DNA from: Burkholderiaceae bacterium
GTDB lineage: Bacteria > Pseudomonadota > Gammaproteobacteria > Burkholderiales > Burkholderiaceae_C
Direction: 5' to 3'
NCBI GenBank assembly: GCA_023150375.1
Contig: JAKLLA010000001.1
Span: 62,001-126,000, forward strand
DNA length: 64,000 nt
This document shows positions 25,970 to 38,344 of the stretch, in pieces (within the stretch, counting starts at the first letter, position 1; the number at the start of each line of letters is the position of its first letter). A model generated the notes under the pieces. That model ran no database searches. It saw only the letters and a program-made list of their open reading frames with translations, and was not told where the DNA came from. A program made the position numbers and the translations under genes.

Positions 25970-26920
25970 TCAGGCGGCCGACGGCAGGCTGGCGAGCAGT
26001 TCGCGCCCGCCGTCGGCCAGCAGGGCCTCGGCCACCGCGACGCCCAGCGCCTCGGCTGCGGCGGTGTCGGCCACCGCGGCCTCGAGGCGCACCACCCGCA
26101 GCGGCTGGCCGGCATGCTCGGGATGGCCCAGCCGCGCCTCCAGCGCGAGGCGGTCGCCCTGCCAGCGCGCGAAGGCCGCCAGCGGCATGCTGCAGCTGCC
26201 GCCGAGCTGGCGCGACACCGCCCGCTCGGCATGCACCGCCAGCCAGGTCGGCCGGTGGGTCAGCGTGGCCAGCGCCTCGCGCAGTGCGGTCTGGTCGGCG
26301 CGCACCTCGATGCCCAGCGCGCCCTGCCCGGCCGCGGGCAGCATGCTCAGCGGGTCGATCACCGTGCGGATGCGCTCGGCCAGGCCGAGGCGCTTCAGAC
26401 CGGCCGCCGCCAGCACGATGCCGTCGTACTGGCCCTCGTCGAGCTTGCGCAGCCGGGTGTCGAGGTTGCCGCGCAGCGGCTGCACATCCAGGTCCGGCCG
26501 GCGCGCACGCAGCTGCACGACGCGGCGCAGGCTGGAGGTGCCCACGCGCGCGCCCGGCGGCAGCGCGTCGAGGTCGGCATGGCGCGGCGACACCCAGGCA
26601 TCGCGCGGATCCTCGCGCTCGAGCACCGCGGCGAGCACGAAACCCTCGGGCAGCTCCATCGGCACGTCCTTGAGCGAGTGCACCGCCAGGTGGGCCCGGC
26701 CCTCCTCGAGCGCCACCTCCAGCTCCTTCACGAACAGGCCCTTGCCGCCCACCTTGGACAGCGCGCGGTCGAGGATCTGGTCGCCCCGCGTGGTCATGCC
26801 GAGCAGCTCGACCGCCACGCCGAAGCGTTCGCCCAGCAGGGCGCGGACATGTTCGGCCTGCCACAGGGCGAGGCGGCTTTCGCGGGTGGCGATGACGAGG
26901 GGCGAGGGCAGCGTGCTCAT
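25970..26920 (-). CDS. hemC: Hydroxymethylbilane synthase (porphobilinogen deaminase)
   Basis: 316 residues. Starts [18 protein letters not shown], has [18 protein letters not shown] and [16 protein letters not shown] with the substrate-binding Lys/Asp residues, [18 protein letters not shown], and the dipyrromethane cofactor Cys243 in [11 protein letters not shown]. It polymerises four porphobilinogens into hydroxymethylbilane in the cytoplasm. First gene of the haem unit; a GACAAT element sits 11 bases before the ATG, so the leader may be very short. Divergent from ppc across 183 bases. Confidence 0.97.
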   Translation of the reverse strand: MSTLPSPLVIATRESRLALWQAEHVRALLGERFGVAVELLGMTTRGDQILDRALSKVGGKGLFVKELEVALEEGRAHLAVHSLKDVPMELPEGFVLAAVLEREDPRDAWVSPRHADLDALPPGARVGTSSLRRVVQLRARRPDLDVQPLRGNLDTRLRKLDEGQYDGIVLAAAGLKRLGLAERIRTVIDPLSMLPAAGQGALGIEVRADQTALREALATLTHRPTWLAVHAERAVSRQLGGSCSMPLAAFARWQGDRLALEARLGHPEHAGQPLRVVRLEAAVADTAAAEALGVAVAEALLADGGRELLASLPSAA

Positions 26921-27103
26921 GCCTGGATTGTCCCTCAGCGCAGCGCCGGCCCCGGCCGGCACGAACCGTGCTGGTGCAGGGCCGGACGAGGTCGTGCGCA
27001 AGCCATGCCGAACGATACGGCCGGCATGTCGATTTCGCATGACGGAAGTCCGCCCTGCTACCATCCCGTAACTGGATTACGACCTTTTCACCCCGAGGTT
27101 TCA

Positions 27104-30031
<2,928 letters not shown>

Positions 30032-30085
30032 CGAAGGGGCATCCCGCAGGCCAAAGCCCAGCCCACGTGGCCTGCATGGTCCCGG

Positions 30086-31438
30086 TCAGGCAGGCGTGGC
30101 GGCAAGGTTGGGCTGGGCTGGTTCGATATCCGGCCGCGCCGGCTCGGCACCGGCCAGTTCGCGCTCCGCCAAATCACGCAGGTGCCGATCCAGCGGCTTG
30201 CCGGCAGCGTAAACGGCCACCCAGTCGGTTACCCAGGCAAGCAGCAGCACGGGTAGCGCCGCCACCACGCTGCCGTTCCACGGCGCAAAGAAGCTGAGCG
30301 CCAGCACCCCGATCGAGCACCAGCCCCACTTGCGTACCAGCCCGAAGTGGTTGACGTAGGTCTCTCCTCTGCGAAGCTGCCACCAGCGCTGGGCCTCGTG
30401 ATTGACCACCAGCACCAGCACCTCGTCCTTCCCGTTCAGCCGACTCGCCCAGATCAACCCGAGGCGATGCCCGTTGGCCAGAGGGATGTCGGCGTCCGAC
30501 AGCGTCACCGGCAGCAGCTCGGTCGAATCCTCTTGCTGCAGGAAGAACTTCTGCGTCACTCGTACCGTCGAGCTGATGCTGACCGAAACGGGGCGATCCG
30601 GACCGGCGGAGTGACCACCGCCGGACACGTAGGTGTCGCTGCGCTCGGCCAGCCCGGACACCCGCCCGCGCGCAGACCGGAACTCGACCGCCCGGCGTCC
30701 GCCCCGGTAGGCGTCCGGCTTGTCCGAACGGCCCCCGAAACCAGGCGGCTGTGTCAGCACGCCCAGGCTGACAACCGCCAGCATCGCCAGGCCGATCGTG
30801 CCGGCAATGCGCCCATAGAGACCCGCTTCTGCACGCTGTGCCGCCTCCAGTGCCTGCCGCTGGTTCACTTCAGCCTGCTGTTGCCGCGCCGCCAGTTGCC
30901 GTTGCCGCTGATCCTGCACCAAGGGCAGCTGTCGCAGTTGCTCTCTCACCGCCGGCCCCAGCAAAGGCTCGACCACCTCGGCCCGGAAGTTCTTGTCGAG
31001 CTCCATGCGTGTCGATGCGTTGAACCACTTGGCGCGCGGCGAATTCAGCTGCAGGCGCTTGGTTTCCTCCGGGTCGAAGCCGGCCAGCGTCTTTCGCTCA
31101 ATCTCACCGGCCTTGGAGCGGTACCCGCTCAACAGCGCTTTCTCCTGGGCCGTGAGCTGGTTTCGGTAGACACGCCCGTCCGACAGCGTCTCCACGATCC
31201 CGGCAGCCTGTAGCAGCGCAGCCCGCTGACGCGCCGCAGCAGTCAAGTCGTCCCCTGCGGTGGCAGCGGCCATCACCTGCTGCACACTGGGCATGCCCTG
31301 GAGCGCGTCGCCCCGAGCGGAAGTGGCCAGCATGGCGGCTCCGAGGGCTGCCACCAGGAGGAGCGCTCGCCTGATGCGCTGCCAACCCGGCGTCGCTGTC
31401 GTGCGGGCATGACGACCCCACTGGATCGACTCGATCAT
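30086..31438 (-). CDS. Uncharacterised membrane protein with coiled coil and C-terminal helix pair
   Basis: 450 residues, no family recognised. A signal-like hydrophobic stretch (24-42) ends at SARGDA. It is followed by a helical region (50-205) with a Gln/Arg-rich coil (QRQRQLAARQQQAEVNQRQ), a membrane helix (211-230), a beta-rich domain (about 250-360, with VSVSISSTVRVTQKFFLQQ and VTLSDADIPLANGHRLGLIW), and two closely spaced hydrophobic segments (372-412) before a Pro/Ala-rich tail. CGGAG 7 bases before ATG 31438 supports the start. It is the last of a run of small envelope genes and converges with ppc. A role in the cell envelope is an inference from topology. Confidence 0.8.
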   Translation of the reverse strand: MIESIQWGRHARTTATPGWQRIRRALLLVAALGAAMLATSARGDALQGMPSVQQVMAAATAGDDLTAAARQRAALLQAAGIVETLSDGRVYRNQLTAQEKALLSGYRSKAGEIERKTLAGFDPEETKRLQLNSPRAKWFNASTRMELDKNFRAEVVEPLLGPAVREQLRQLPLVQDQRQRQLAARQQQAEVNQRQALEAAQRAEAGLYGRIAGTIGLAMLAVVSLGVLTQPPGFGGRSDKPDAYRGGRRAVEFRSARGRVSGLAERSDTYVSGGGHSAGPDRPVSVSISSTVRVTQKFFLQQEDSTELLPVTLSDADIPLANGHRLGLIWASRLNGKDEVLVLVVNHEAQRWWQLRRGETYVNHFGLVRKWGWCSIGVLALSFFAPWNGSVVAALPVLLLAWVTDWVAVYAAGKPLDRHLRDLAERELAGAEPARPDIEPAQPNLAATPA

Positions 31439-31492
31439 CGCTGTGCTCCGGTTTGCCAAGGGCATGGGTCGGCCCGGTTCGCAACCACCCAT

Positions 31493-31750
31493 TCACCGCC
31501 CGCCCGACGCGATCTTCTGGATGTTCTCGTTGATCTTGAACAGCACGATCAACAGCTCGCACCACACCCGGGCGCCCAGCGCCCCGCCGGCCATCACGAG
31601 CAGCCCGCCGAAGAAGCCGCCGAACGAGAACCGGCCGGTGCTGAACATCGCGCCGATGCCGGCGAAGAGCGCCGCGGCGAGCAGCAGCCAGTAGATGAAG
31701 GTGATGATCTTCGGGGTGATCATCTGGTCGAAGTAAAGCAGTGACTTCAT
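31493..31750 (-). CDS. DUF4282-like small membrane protein
   Basis: 85 residues. The sequence MKSLLYFDQMITPKIITFIYWL, two membrane helices with a Gly-rich turn (FSFGGFFGGLL), and the ending WCELLIVLFKINENIQKI match what I recall of the DUF4282 family, two-helix inner-membrane proteins of unknown function. AGGAG lies 8 bases before ATG 31750. It sits 54 bases upstream of the 450-residue membrane protein, and both may work together in the membrane. Confidence 0.85.
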   Translation of the reverse strand: MKSLLYFDQMITPKIITFIYWLLLAAALFAGIGAMFSTGRFSFGGFFGGLLVMAGGALGARVWCELLIVLFKINENIQKIASGGR

Positions 31751-31810
31751 GGCACGCACTCCTGTCGTCAATGGTTCGAATTTCTTCCTGCGCGGCGGTA
31801 CGGACCCGCG

Positions 31811-32320
31811 TCAGCGCCCACGGCCCATCGGGTACACCATCAGCTTGCCGTGCATTGGTGTACCCGGCTTGTCGGCGCGCACCACCTGACCTTGGTCATC
31901 CACGATCGCCAGGGCCCGAAATGCGCCACCGACGGGTTCCCGCGTCACAGCCAGACGTTCCGACGTGAACATGCTCAGCAGCTCGACCACCTTCGGGCCG
32001 CGCTGCTGTAGCACCATCAGAGCGCAACCGGCACGGCCGCTGCAGTAGGACGCCGCCGTGGAGCGCAGCACGATCTCCGGCCGGCCATCGCCGTCGAGAT
32101 CGACGCCGGCCATCTCGAAGTCCTCCGACACCAGGTCCCGCGTGGCCGGATGGCGTTGGAAGAAGGCCTTGGCCTTGGCGGTGCCGGGTTGGAAATCGAT
32201 CACTGGGGCAGCCTCGACATGGACCTGGGCGGCCGTCCGTTCCGCTCCCCCCAAACCACCAAGCAACAGCGCCATTGACAGGCATACCTGCCCCTGGACA
32301 AAGGGACTACTGTTTCTCAT
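31811..32320 (-). CDS. Uncharacterised exported protein with an FG-GAP-like calcium loop
   Basis: 169 residues. A signal-like N-terminus (MRNSSPFVQGQVCLSMALLL) ends near RTAAQ. The mature part has FEMAGVDLDGDGRPEIVLR, an Asp-rich loop like those of FG-GAP/VCBS repeats, and one Cys pair (YCSGRAGCAL). No enzyme motif. I chose ATG 32320 because of the signal peptide and GAGG 9 bases upstream; the frame also stays open to 32491. Base composition is less GC-rich than the surrounding genes. Confidence 0.7.
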   Translation of the reverse strand: MRNSSPFVQGQVCLSMALLLGGLGGAERTAAQVHVEAAPVIDFQPGTAKAKAFFQRHPATRDLVSEDFEMAGVDLDGDGRPEIVLRSTAASYCSGRAGCALMVLQQRGPKVVELLSMFTSERLAVTREPVGGAFRALAIVDDQGQVVRADKPGTPMHGKLMVYPMGRGR

Positions 32321-32391
32321 GACTGGGTACCTCGCCAAATCCGCATTCCGATCGCTGACCGCCACCGTAAAGATCGCCACAGAGAACACCG

Positions 32392-32727
32392 CTATCGAGA
32401 AATGGGTGGCAAGCAGAGCTGACCGCGCTTGCCTGGCGACTTGGTCCGAAAGTCGATTCGCCCGTCGGTACAGGCCTTCGCCCCACCGCACTTGCAGTAC
32501 GCCAGGTCACTGCCCAGTCCCGGCCGATGCGTCTTGTTGTATTCATTCACCCGATACACGCAGGAATACAGCTGGTCGTGCGGGGTAGGGCAGGTACTTG
32601 CTGTGGCTTGACCAGTGGCAGACGCCGCCCAAGCTTGAGGTCCAATAGCCAGCCAGGACGCAGCGGTCGACAAGATCGTCGCCAAGACAAAGCGCCGCTT
32701 CTGCGAAGCATGAGTAAAGCCTGTCAT
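32392..32727 (-). CDS. Small secreted Cys-rich protein of unknown function
   Basis: 111 residues with a signal peptide ending in AWA/A (about residue 35). The mature chain of about 77 residues holds six Cys (STCPTPHDQLYSC, YCKCGG, KACTDG, LCLPP), compatible with three disulfides and a compact extracytoplasmic fold. No family recognised. AGGAG lies 6 bases before ATG 32727. Its GC content is visibly lower than neighbouring core genes. Lies in the same direction as the lipoprotein upstream and the FG-GAP-like protein downstream. Confidence 0.75.
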   Translation of the reverse strand: MTGFTHASQKRRFVLATILSTAASWLAIGPQAWAASATGQATASTCPTPHDQLYSCVYRVNEYNKTHRPGLGSDLAYCKCGGAKACTDGRIDFRTKSPGKRGQLCLPPISR

Positions 32728-32755
32728 GTCCAACTCCTGATTCGGTTCAATCAAC

Positions 32756-33112
32756 TCAACGCGACACCATCCACCCCTCGCTACCGCGCACCAGGCGCAG
32801 CTGCGTGGAGTTGGTCGCCACGCGGCCCATCGCCTTGACGGTCACCTCCACGTCGCAGCGGTAGGCCTTTTCGCCAGCAGCTTCGCAGCCGAGCTTCTTC
32901 ACGTTGGTCAGCTCGACCGCCGGCAGCATGCCTTTCAGCATCCCCGGCATGGCCGCCGATTCGGCCTTCTGCTGGCGTTCCAGCGCGCTGCGGATGTCGC
33001 CTTCGCTGGGGCTGCCCGAGCAGGCGCTCAGCAAGGCGGTGAGGACCGCCGCCGTGGCGATGCCGGCACCGCGGCGCGGCAGGGGGGAAGAAATCGATGG
33101 ATCCCGTCGCAT
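32756..33112 (-). CDS. Small lipoprotein
   Basis: 118 residues. The lipobox LLSAC at residues 27-31 marks lipidation at Cys31. The mature part starts SGSPSEGDIRSALERQQKAE and contains LGCEAAGEKAYRCDVEVTVKAMG, with a probable disulfide between the two Cys, then a short beta region. Several small proteobacterial lipoproteins share the S/GDIRxAL start, but no function is known to me. GGGAG is 6 bases before the ATG. Confidence 0.85.
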   Translation of the reverse strand: MRRDPSISSPLPRRGAGIATAAVLTALLSACSGSPSEGDIRSALERQQKAESAAMPGMLKGMLPAVELTNVKKLGCEAAGEKAYRCDVEVTVKAMGRVATNSTQLRLVRGSEGWMVSR

Positions 33113-33178
33113 GCTGTTCTCCCGGTGGTTGCGACCCGCCCGATGCGGGCCACGGAGACAAGGTTGCGACCGGGGGCG

Positions 33179-36100
33179 TTACCGGGGCGTGACCAGCCCG
33201 GGGTTGAGCAGGCGGACGTTGACCGGGTTGGCGTGCAGGAAGCTGGTCCGGAAGGCGGCGGGAACCTCCGGCAGCGCCCGCTCCAGGATCCATGCGCGCG
33301 CCTCGTCGACGCAGCGATTGGCCAGCACAGGGTCATCCAGGCGCCGCGCCAGCTGCAACCCCAGGTCGTGGAACTCGGGCAGATACACCCCGATCGGCCG
33401 GACCTCAGTCAGCATGTCGAGGGCCAGGCACAGCACTTCACGGGCCTGTGCGAGGCGGTTGCGCCGCATCAGCATTTCGGCCCAGCGCAGGCGGCCGAGC
33501 TGGGCCACCGCAGGCATCTCGCGCTTTTCGCATTCGGGCACCAACGCCTGGCAGCGCTGCAAGGCGTCCTCGCCATCCAGCCATGCCAGGCGATCGAACT
33601 CGATCGGCAGACGGGCGAAGGGCAGATCGCAGTTCTCGAAGCAGGCCAGCGCCTGGTCCAGCAGCTGCTGCCGCCCGGCGGAACCTTCGGCCCACAACGC
33701 GTACAGCCAGGCCTGCAGCGCCCGCTGGTAGAACGGGGCGCCGTCGGGCACCTCGGGCAGCGCCTGACGGGCCCGATGCGGTTGCCCAAGGTGGTGGTAG
33801 GTACGCACCAGGGCCTGTCGCATCGACGCGCCGGTGACCGTGGACTCAGCGTAACGGCTGAGGGTGTCTTCTCCCAGGAGCAACAGGGTCGAGCCATAGC
33901 GGCCCTGCTCGCACTGCACCCTCGCCAAGTTCAGCAGGTCGACACCATGGCCCTGCGCGCCCAGTTCCCGACGCCCCTGCACCGAGGCGGCCAACAGCCC
34001 CTCGGCCTCGTCCAGGCGCCCCAGCAGGACACGGCTGCGCCCGTACATCGTGCGCACGTCACAGGCGTTGGCGCCATCCTGGTGACGATCGAAATACGCA
34101 ATGACCCGCTCGAACAGCTCACCGGCTCGCTGACGTCGGTCGCTCTGGTCCAGCAGGATGGCCATGTCGGCATACCAGGCGTGCTGCAGATCGGCATCGG
34201 CCAGCTGCTGCGCCCAGGGCTGCAGCGCCTCCAGCCGATCCGCCGCCTGGCGTACGCCGTGAACCTGGGCCCCGGCAACGATGCTCAGGTAGGTGGCGTG
34301 CTGCACCTGGTGCTCGTCACCGGCCGTGCGCGCCAACTCCGCCGCCATCGCCAGTTCCTGCAAGGCCGGCTCGAACCGGCTGGCGTACATGTGGCACACC
34401 CCGATCTCCTTGTGGGCGATGGCGCGGTGGCGATCGTTGTCAGCCACCGCCAACATCCGCTCAGCCACGGCGGCGGCCTGGGCGGGAGTGCCGGTTTCGC
34501 GGGTGACGATGACCAACCGCTCCAGCAGATCGCCGGCCCAGCGGGTCTGCGCACTGGCGATGGCCAGGTCTGCTGCCTGCGCCCACCAACGGCATTCATC
34601 GGCCAGCCGACCCAGGCCGCGGGCCAGGTCGGCAGCACGGGCGTAGTCACGGGCGGCCTGTGCCGCTTCCCCACCGGCTTCCCGGTGCGCCGCGCGGCGG
34701 GCCGTCTGCGCGGGCGAGGCCGTCTCCGGCAGCGCCTCACCCAGGGCCCGATGCAGCCAACGCCGGATGGTCTCCGGCACCACCCGGCGCACCGCCTGCG
34801 CCACCAGGTCGTGCACGAAGCGCAGTTCGTGCAGCACGTGCTGCGACTCCAGCTCCGCCAGCGCCTCGACCAGATCGAGCGGATGACAGGCCAGCACTTG
34901 GGCCGCCACATCGACCGTCAGATCCTCCTGCGCCAGTGCCGCCAGCCGGGCCAGTCGCAACGCGGGGCTCGTCAGTGCAGCCACCCGCTCGTCCACGAGT
35001 CGGACCAGCCCGGTCGGAGCCGGCAAGACCGCGTCGCCACCGGGCAGGCCGTGCTGGACCGGCGAACGCAACAACGCCTGCAGCGTCTCCAGCAGATGCA
35101 TCGGATGGCCTTGCACGTGCGCATGCAGCGCGCTTGCCCAGGCAGGCTCCGACAGGCGGGCCGGAAGGTCCAGCGAACCGAGCAAGGCCTGAACCTGTGC
35201 CAGCGTCAGCGGCGGCAAGTCCACGAACACCAGTCGTGCCGGCGATGCCTGCATCCACCAGAGCCTGAGCGCCTCAGGGCAGGGCTCAGGACGCAGTGCC
35301 AGCACCCAGGCGGGGCCGGGCACGTCACACAGCGCCGGCAGCAGCTGGAGAGTGGCCTCGTCGGCTCGGTGCAGATCATCGATGCACACCGTCACCGGGC
35401 CGACCGTGGCCAGCAGGTGCTCCACCGCGCGCATCAAGCGCAGCGCCAGGATGCTGCCCACCGGCCGAACGGCGATCGCATCCGCAGCCACACCTTCCCC
35501 CGGCGCGTCGGGCAGCAGGCGCGCGAACTCCTGACCCACCCAGTCTGGCAGCACCACAGCGCTCACCCCCGACCCGACGGTGCCCGACCGCCAGGCCAGC
35601 AGCGCCGCAATCAGCCGCGTCAGGCCCGCCCAAGGCAGGTGCCCATCGGCAGCCCCGATGGCCACCCTCACCACCGCGGGAGAGGCGGCCGCCAGCGCCT
35701 GCAGCACGCGCGATTTGCCCATGCCGGCCTCGCCACGCAGCACGGCGATACGGCCCTCCGCTCGTGCCACCACCAGCGCATCGAGGATGGCCTCGCGCCC
35801 CACCAGCCGCGGCGGGCGCAGGATGCTCACTGGCGGGGGCGCGCTGGCCACCGGCAGGGCGGCGTCGCCGGCGTCGATCAGCGCGGCCAGGCGGCGGGTT
35901 TCCTCGCTGGGGGTTTCGCCCAGCGCGTGGTCGAGCGCTGCCTTCAAGCGCTCGTAGGCCGCCACCGCGGCGCTGCGGTCGCCGCGCCGGTAGTGCAGGC
36001 GCATCAGGCGGCGGGTGGCGTGCTCCTGCAGCGGCTCGTCGGCGGCCAGCCGCTCGGCCCAGCGCAGAGCGGTGGCGATCTGCTCGCGCGCCTCGGCGGC

Positions 36101-36559
36101 GTCAGCCAGGCGCGCCAGGGCATCGGCGCGCTGCTGCGCCCAGCGGCGGCGGGCGCGCGCCAGCCAGTCGGCCAGCGCCTCCTCGGCATCGAAGTTCATG
36201 CCGCCCAGCAGCTCACCGGCCAGCGCCTGCGGGTCGGCCTCCAGCAGCGGCGCTGCATCGCCCAGGTCGTGCACCGCCGCCGAAGTGAGCTGCAGCAGCT
36301 CGCCGGGCGTCACCAGGTCCACGCCCGCGCTGCGGCGCAGGCGGAACAGCCGCTGGCGCAGGTTGCTGCGCGCGGTGTCGGTATCGACCAGCGGCCACAG
36401 CAGCGCCGCGGCCTGCGAGCGCTCGGTGGCGCCATCGAGTGCCAGCAGGGCCAGCAGCGCGGCGTCCTTGGGCGCCAGGCGCTGCACCGCGCCGCCGGGG
36501 CGCTCCAGCCGCGGAGCGGCCAGCAGCCTGAGGTGGATTCGCGCTTCGGCATCGGCCAT
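33179..36559 (-). CDS. SARP/AfsR-like STAND transcriptional activator
   Basis: 1126 residues. The N-terminus (about 8-95) is an OmpR-like winged-helix fold of the SARP type (LLAAPRLERPGGAVQRLAPKDAALLALLALDGA). A bacterial transcriptional activation domain with TPR-like helices follows (about 105-230), then an AAA/STAND ATPase with Walker A GEAGMGKS at 276-283 and Walker-B-like VTVCIDDLHRAD. The C-terminal half (about 620-1100) is a TPR array. Such proteins combine signal, nucleotide and DNA binding. GGGAG is 5 bases before the ATG. Likely targets are its flanking envelope genes, but that is inference from position. Confidence 0.93.
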   Translation of the reverse strand: MADAEARIHLRLLAAPRLERPGGAVQRLAPKDAALLALLALDGATERSQAAALLWPLVDTDTARSNLRQRLFRLRRSAGVDLVTPGELLQLTSAAVHDLGDAAPLLEADPQALAGELLGGMNFDAEEALADWLARARRRWAQQRADALARLADAAEAREQIATALRWAERLAADEPLQEHATRRLMRLHYRRGDRSAAVAAYERLKAALDHALGETPSEETRRLAALIDAGDAALPVASAPPPVSILRPPRLVGREAILDALVVARAEGRIAVLRGEAGMGKSRVLQALAAASPAVVRVAIGAADGHLPWAGLTRLIAALLAWRSGTVGSGVSAVVLPDWVGQEFARLLPDAPGEGVAADAIAVRPVGSILALRLMRAVEHLLATVGPVTVCIDDLHRADEATLQLLPALCDVPGPAWVLALRPEPCPEALRLWWMQASPARLVFVDLPPLTLAQVQALLGSLDLPARLSEPAWASALHAHVQGHPMHLLETLQALLRSPVQHGLPGGDAVLPAPTGLVRLVDERVAALTSPALRLARLAALAQEDLTVDVAAQVLACHPLDLVEALAELESQHVLHELRFVHDLVAQAVRRVVPETIRRWLHRALGEALPETASPAQTARRAAHREAGGEAAQAARDYARAADLARGLGRLADECRWWAQAADLAIASAQTRWAGDLLERLVIVTRETGTPAQAAAVAERMLAVADNDRHRAIAHKEIGVCHMYASRFEPALQELAMAAELARTAGDEHQVQHATYLSIVAGAQVHGVRQAADRLEALQPWAQQLADADLQHAWYADMAILLDQSDRRQRAGELFERVIAYFDRHQDGANACDVRTMYGRSRVLLGRLDEAEGLLAASVQGRRELGAQGHGVDLLNLARVQCEQGRYGSTLLLLGEDTLSRYAESTVTGASMRQALVRTYHHLGQPHRARQALPEVPDGAPFYQRALQAWLYALWAEGSAGRQQLLDQALACFENCDLPFARLPIEFDRLAWLDGEDALQRCQALVPECEKREMPAVAQLGRLRWAEMLMRRNRLAQAREVLCLALDMLTEVRPIGVYLPEFHDLGLQLARRLDDPVLANRCVDEARAWILERALPEVPAAFRTSFLHANPVNVRLLNPGLVTPR

Positions 36560-36652
36560 CGCAGCTCCCTTCGGGTGGCGGCACGCGCAGGACCGCCGCG
36601 TGTCGCCGGACGTTAGCGAGGCGGCGGTGCCGGCGCAAGACGCGCGGACCGC

Positions 36653-38032
36653 TCAGTAACTCAGCGTGCCGTTGAGCACGATGGATGCGCCGTCGCTGCC
36701 CTGGCTCGGCAGCGTGACGTTGGTGAAGGTGACGGTGCGCGCCACGGTGTCCAGCGTGATGCCCAGGTCCGCCAGCGTGGTGCAGGTTCCGTTCAGCGGC
36801 CCGCAACCCTGGCCGTACCGGGCATTGCCGTTGTCGACCCGCCCGGCCACCGCGATGCCGCTGGTGATGCCAACCCCGGGCGGGTTGCCGGGCTCCGTCT
36901 GGGTCGACGACGTGAATTGCACACCGACGAACTCCCGCGGCAGCACGCCCTCGTACTCGCCCCAGGAAATGTCCAGGTACGACGCACAGCTGCGCAGCGC
37001 CCCGCTGCCCGAGCAGGTCGGCTCGCTGCTGACCACCGTGACGGACACGCCGCGCACATCCGCCCCCGCACTGAACGCACCGCCCAGCACCGCCGCGCCG
37101 CTGCCGCTGATCGTCAGTCGCCCGCGCACGGCGCCGTCCGATCCATCCCCCGGGCCGGGCGCGGGTGCCTGGTCGGCGGCGACGGCCTGCACGGTCTGGG
37201 TGGCGAAGCCGGCGAAGGCCCCGCTGGCGGCCTGCGCCGTGAGCACCCACAGGTAGCTGCGCCCCGCCGTCAGTGCCGTCGCGCTGCCGAAGCCGGCCGG
37301 GTAGGCCAGGCTCGTCGTGGTGGTGGACGCCTCGCCGAGGAAGCAGGCGGCGTTGCTCGCATCGGCCGCCAGGCAGGCTTGGTCGAACAGCCGCAGCGTG
37401 GCGCGCGCCCCGCTGGGCAGGCCGCTCCAGCCGATCGTTGGCGTGGTGCTGCCGGGCACCGTCAGCGCGACGCCGGCCGGCACGCTGGCGCTGCCGGCCG
37501 GGTAGAGCGTGACGGCACCGCTCGACGCCACGTGGTAGCTGCAGGCGCCCACCGCGATGCGCTGCTTGCCGGCGGCGTTGCGCCACTGACCGCTGTAGCT
37601 GCCACGGTCGCTGCCGTCGGCCGCGGCGTCCGGGGCCAGCGCGAAGCCGCCGCCCACCGCCGCGCCATCCATCGTGCCCGACCAGCTGCCACTGAACTGG
37701 CTGCCGCTGCGCGTGCCGCGCAGCGCGCCGACATCGCTGCCCGCCGCGCAGCCGGCGTAGCTGAAGGGCATCTGGCCGGCGAAGGCACCGTCCGAGGAGG
37801 GCAGGCGCATCATCACCGCGCCGATGGTCGGGTCCTCGGGATTGTTGGCAGCGTCCTCGACGTAGTAGCCGACGTAGAGCGCGCCGGCTGGCGGAGCGTC
37901 CGCCGCAGCATCACCGTCGCCCTCACTGCCCCCACCACCACAGGCGGCCAGTACGGCGGCCAACGACATCGCCCACATCGACCTCCGCCGCCCGCGCCGG
38001 GCGACCGCGTCACGCACTCCAAGCTGCCCCAT
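36653..38032 (-). CDS. Large lipoprotein of unknown function
   Basis: 459 residues. A basic N-terminus is followed by LAAVLAAC, a lipobox, and a GGGGSEGDGD linker typical of Burkholderiales surface lipoproteins. The mature protein is rich in Gly/Ser/Thr beta strands, with a SGSWSGTMDG-type repeat and a fibronectin-III-like stretch (PTIGWSGLPSGARATLRLFDQ). There is no enzyme motif. AAGGAG is 8 bases before ATG 38032. It is immediately upstream of the SARP regulator (93 bases) in the same direction and divergent from the HAF/PKD protein. Confidence 0.82.
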   Translation of the reverse strand: MGQLGVRDAVARRGRRRSMWAMSLAAVLAACGGGGSEGDGDAAADAPPAGALYVGYYVEDAANNPEDPTIGAVMMRLPSSDGAFAGQMPFSYAGCAAGSDVGALRGTRSGSQFSGSWSGTMDGAAVGGGFALAPDAAADGSDRGSYSGQWRNAAGKQRIAVGACSYHVASSGAVTLYPAGSASVPAGVALTVPGSTTPTIGWSGLPSGARATLRLFDQACLAADASNAACFLGEASTTTTSLAYPAGFGSATALTAGRSYLWVLTAQAASGAFAGFATQTVQAVAADQAPAPGPGDGSDGAVRGRLTISGSGAAVLGGAFSAGADVRGVSVTVVSSEPTCSGSGALRSCASYLDISWGEYEGVLPREFVGVQFTSSTQTEPGNPPGVGITSGIAVAGRVDNGNARYGQGCGPLNGTCTTLADLGITLDTVARTVTFTNVTLPSQGSDGASIVLNGTLSY

Positions 38033-38188
38033 GATCCGAACTCCTTCGCGCAAGGTGACGGAGCCCTGTGCTCCACCTGGAAGGCAGGGTGCCGCACAGG
38101 GCGTGACCCGGGCGTGACTGGCACCCGCCGCCCTCCCCCGACACGGCGATGCCGCGCTGTTTGCACTGGGCCACAGCAGCAATGAACA

Positions 38189-38220
38189 ATTTGATACAAA
38201 TGATCACACAGGCGTATCCT
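38189..38220 (+). promoter_or_regulatory. Promoter with embedded palindrome for the HAF/PKD gene
   Basis: TTGATA (38191-38196) and TATCCT (38215-38220) are separated by 18 bases in an AT-rich patch of the 312-base divergent gap (38033-38344). The perfect palindrome ATTTG-ATA-CAAAT (38189-38201) covers the -35 box and could be an operator. The rest of this gap is GC-rich, and I see no gene in it. The minus-strand promoter for the lipoprotein was not located. Confidence 0.55.
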
Positions 38221-38344
38221 GGACCCGTTGCGGATCGCACCTGAACCGGCGGGGGAGGCCGGGTCGGCCGCGAGCGGCGAGCTCACCACGATCGGGTCGA
38301 TGGTCGATACCGGCGGGGGCCGCCGCGAGGTTCGGAGGATCCTC

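Noticed and set aside
33125-36616. Long plus-strand open frame opposite the SARP-like regulator
   Set aside because: Translation is Gln/His/Arg-rich antisense; the minus strand shows BTAD and Walker A motifs.
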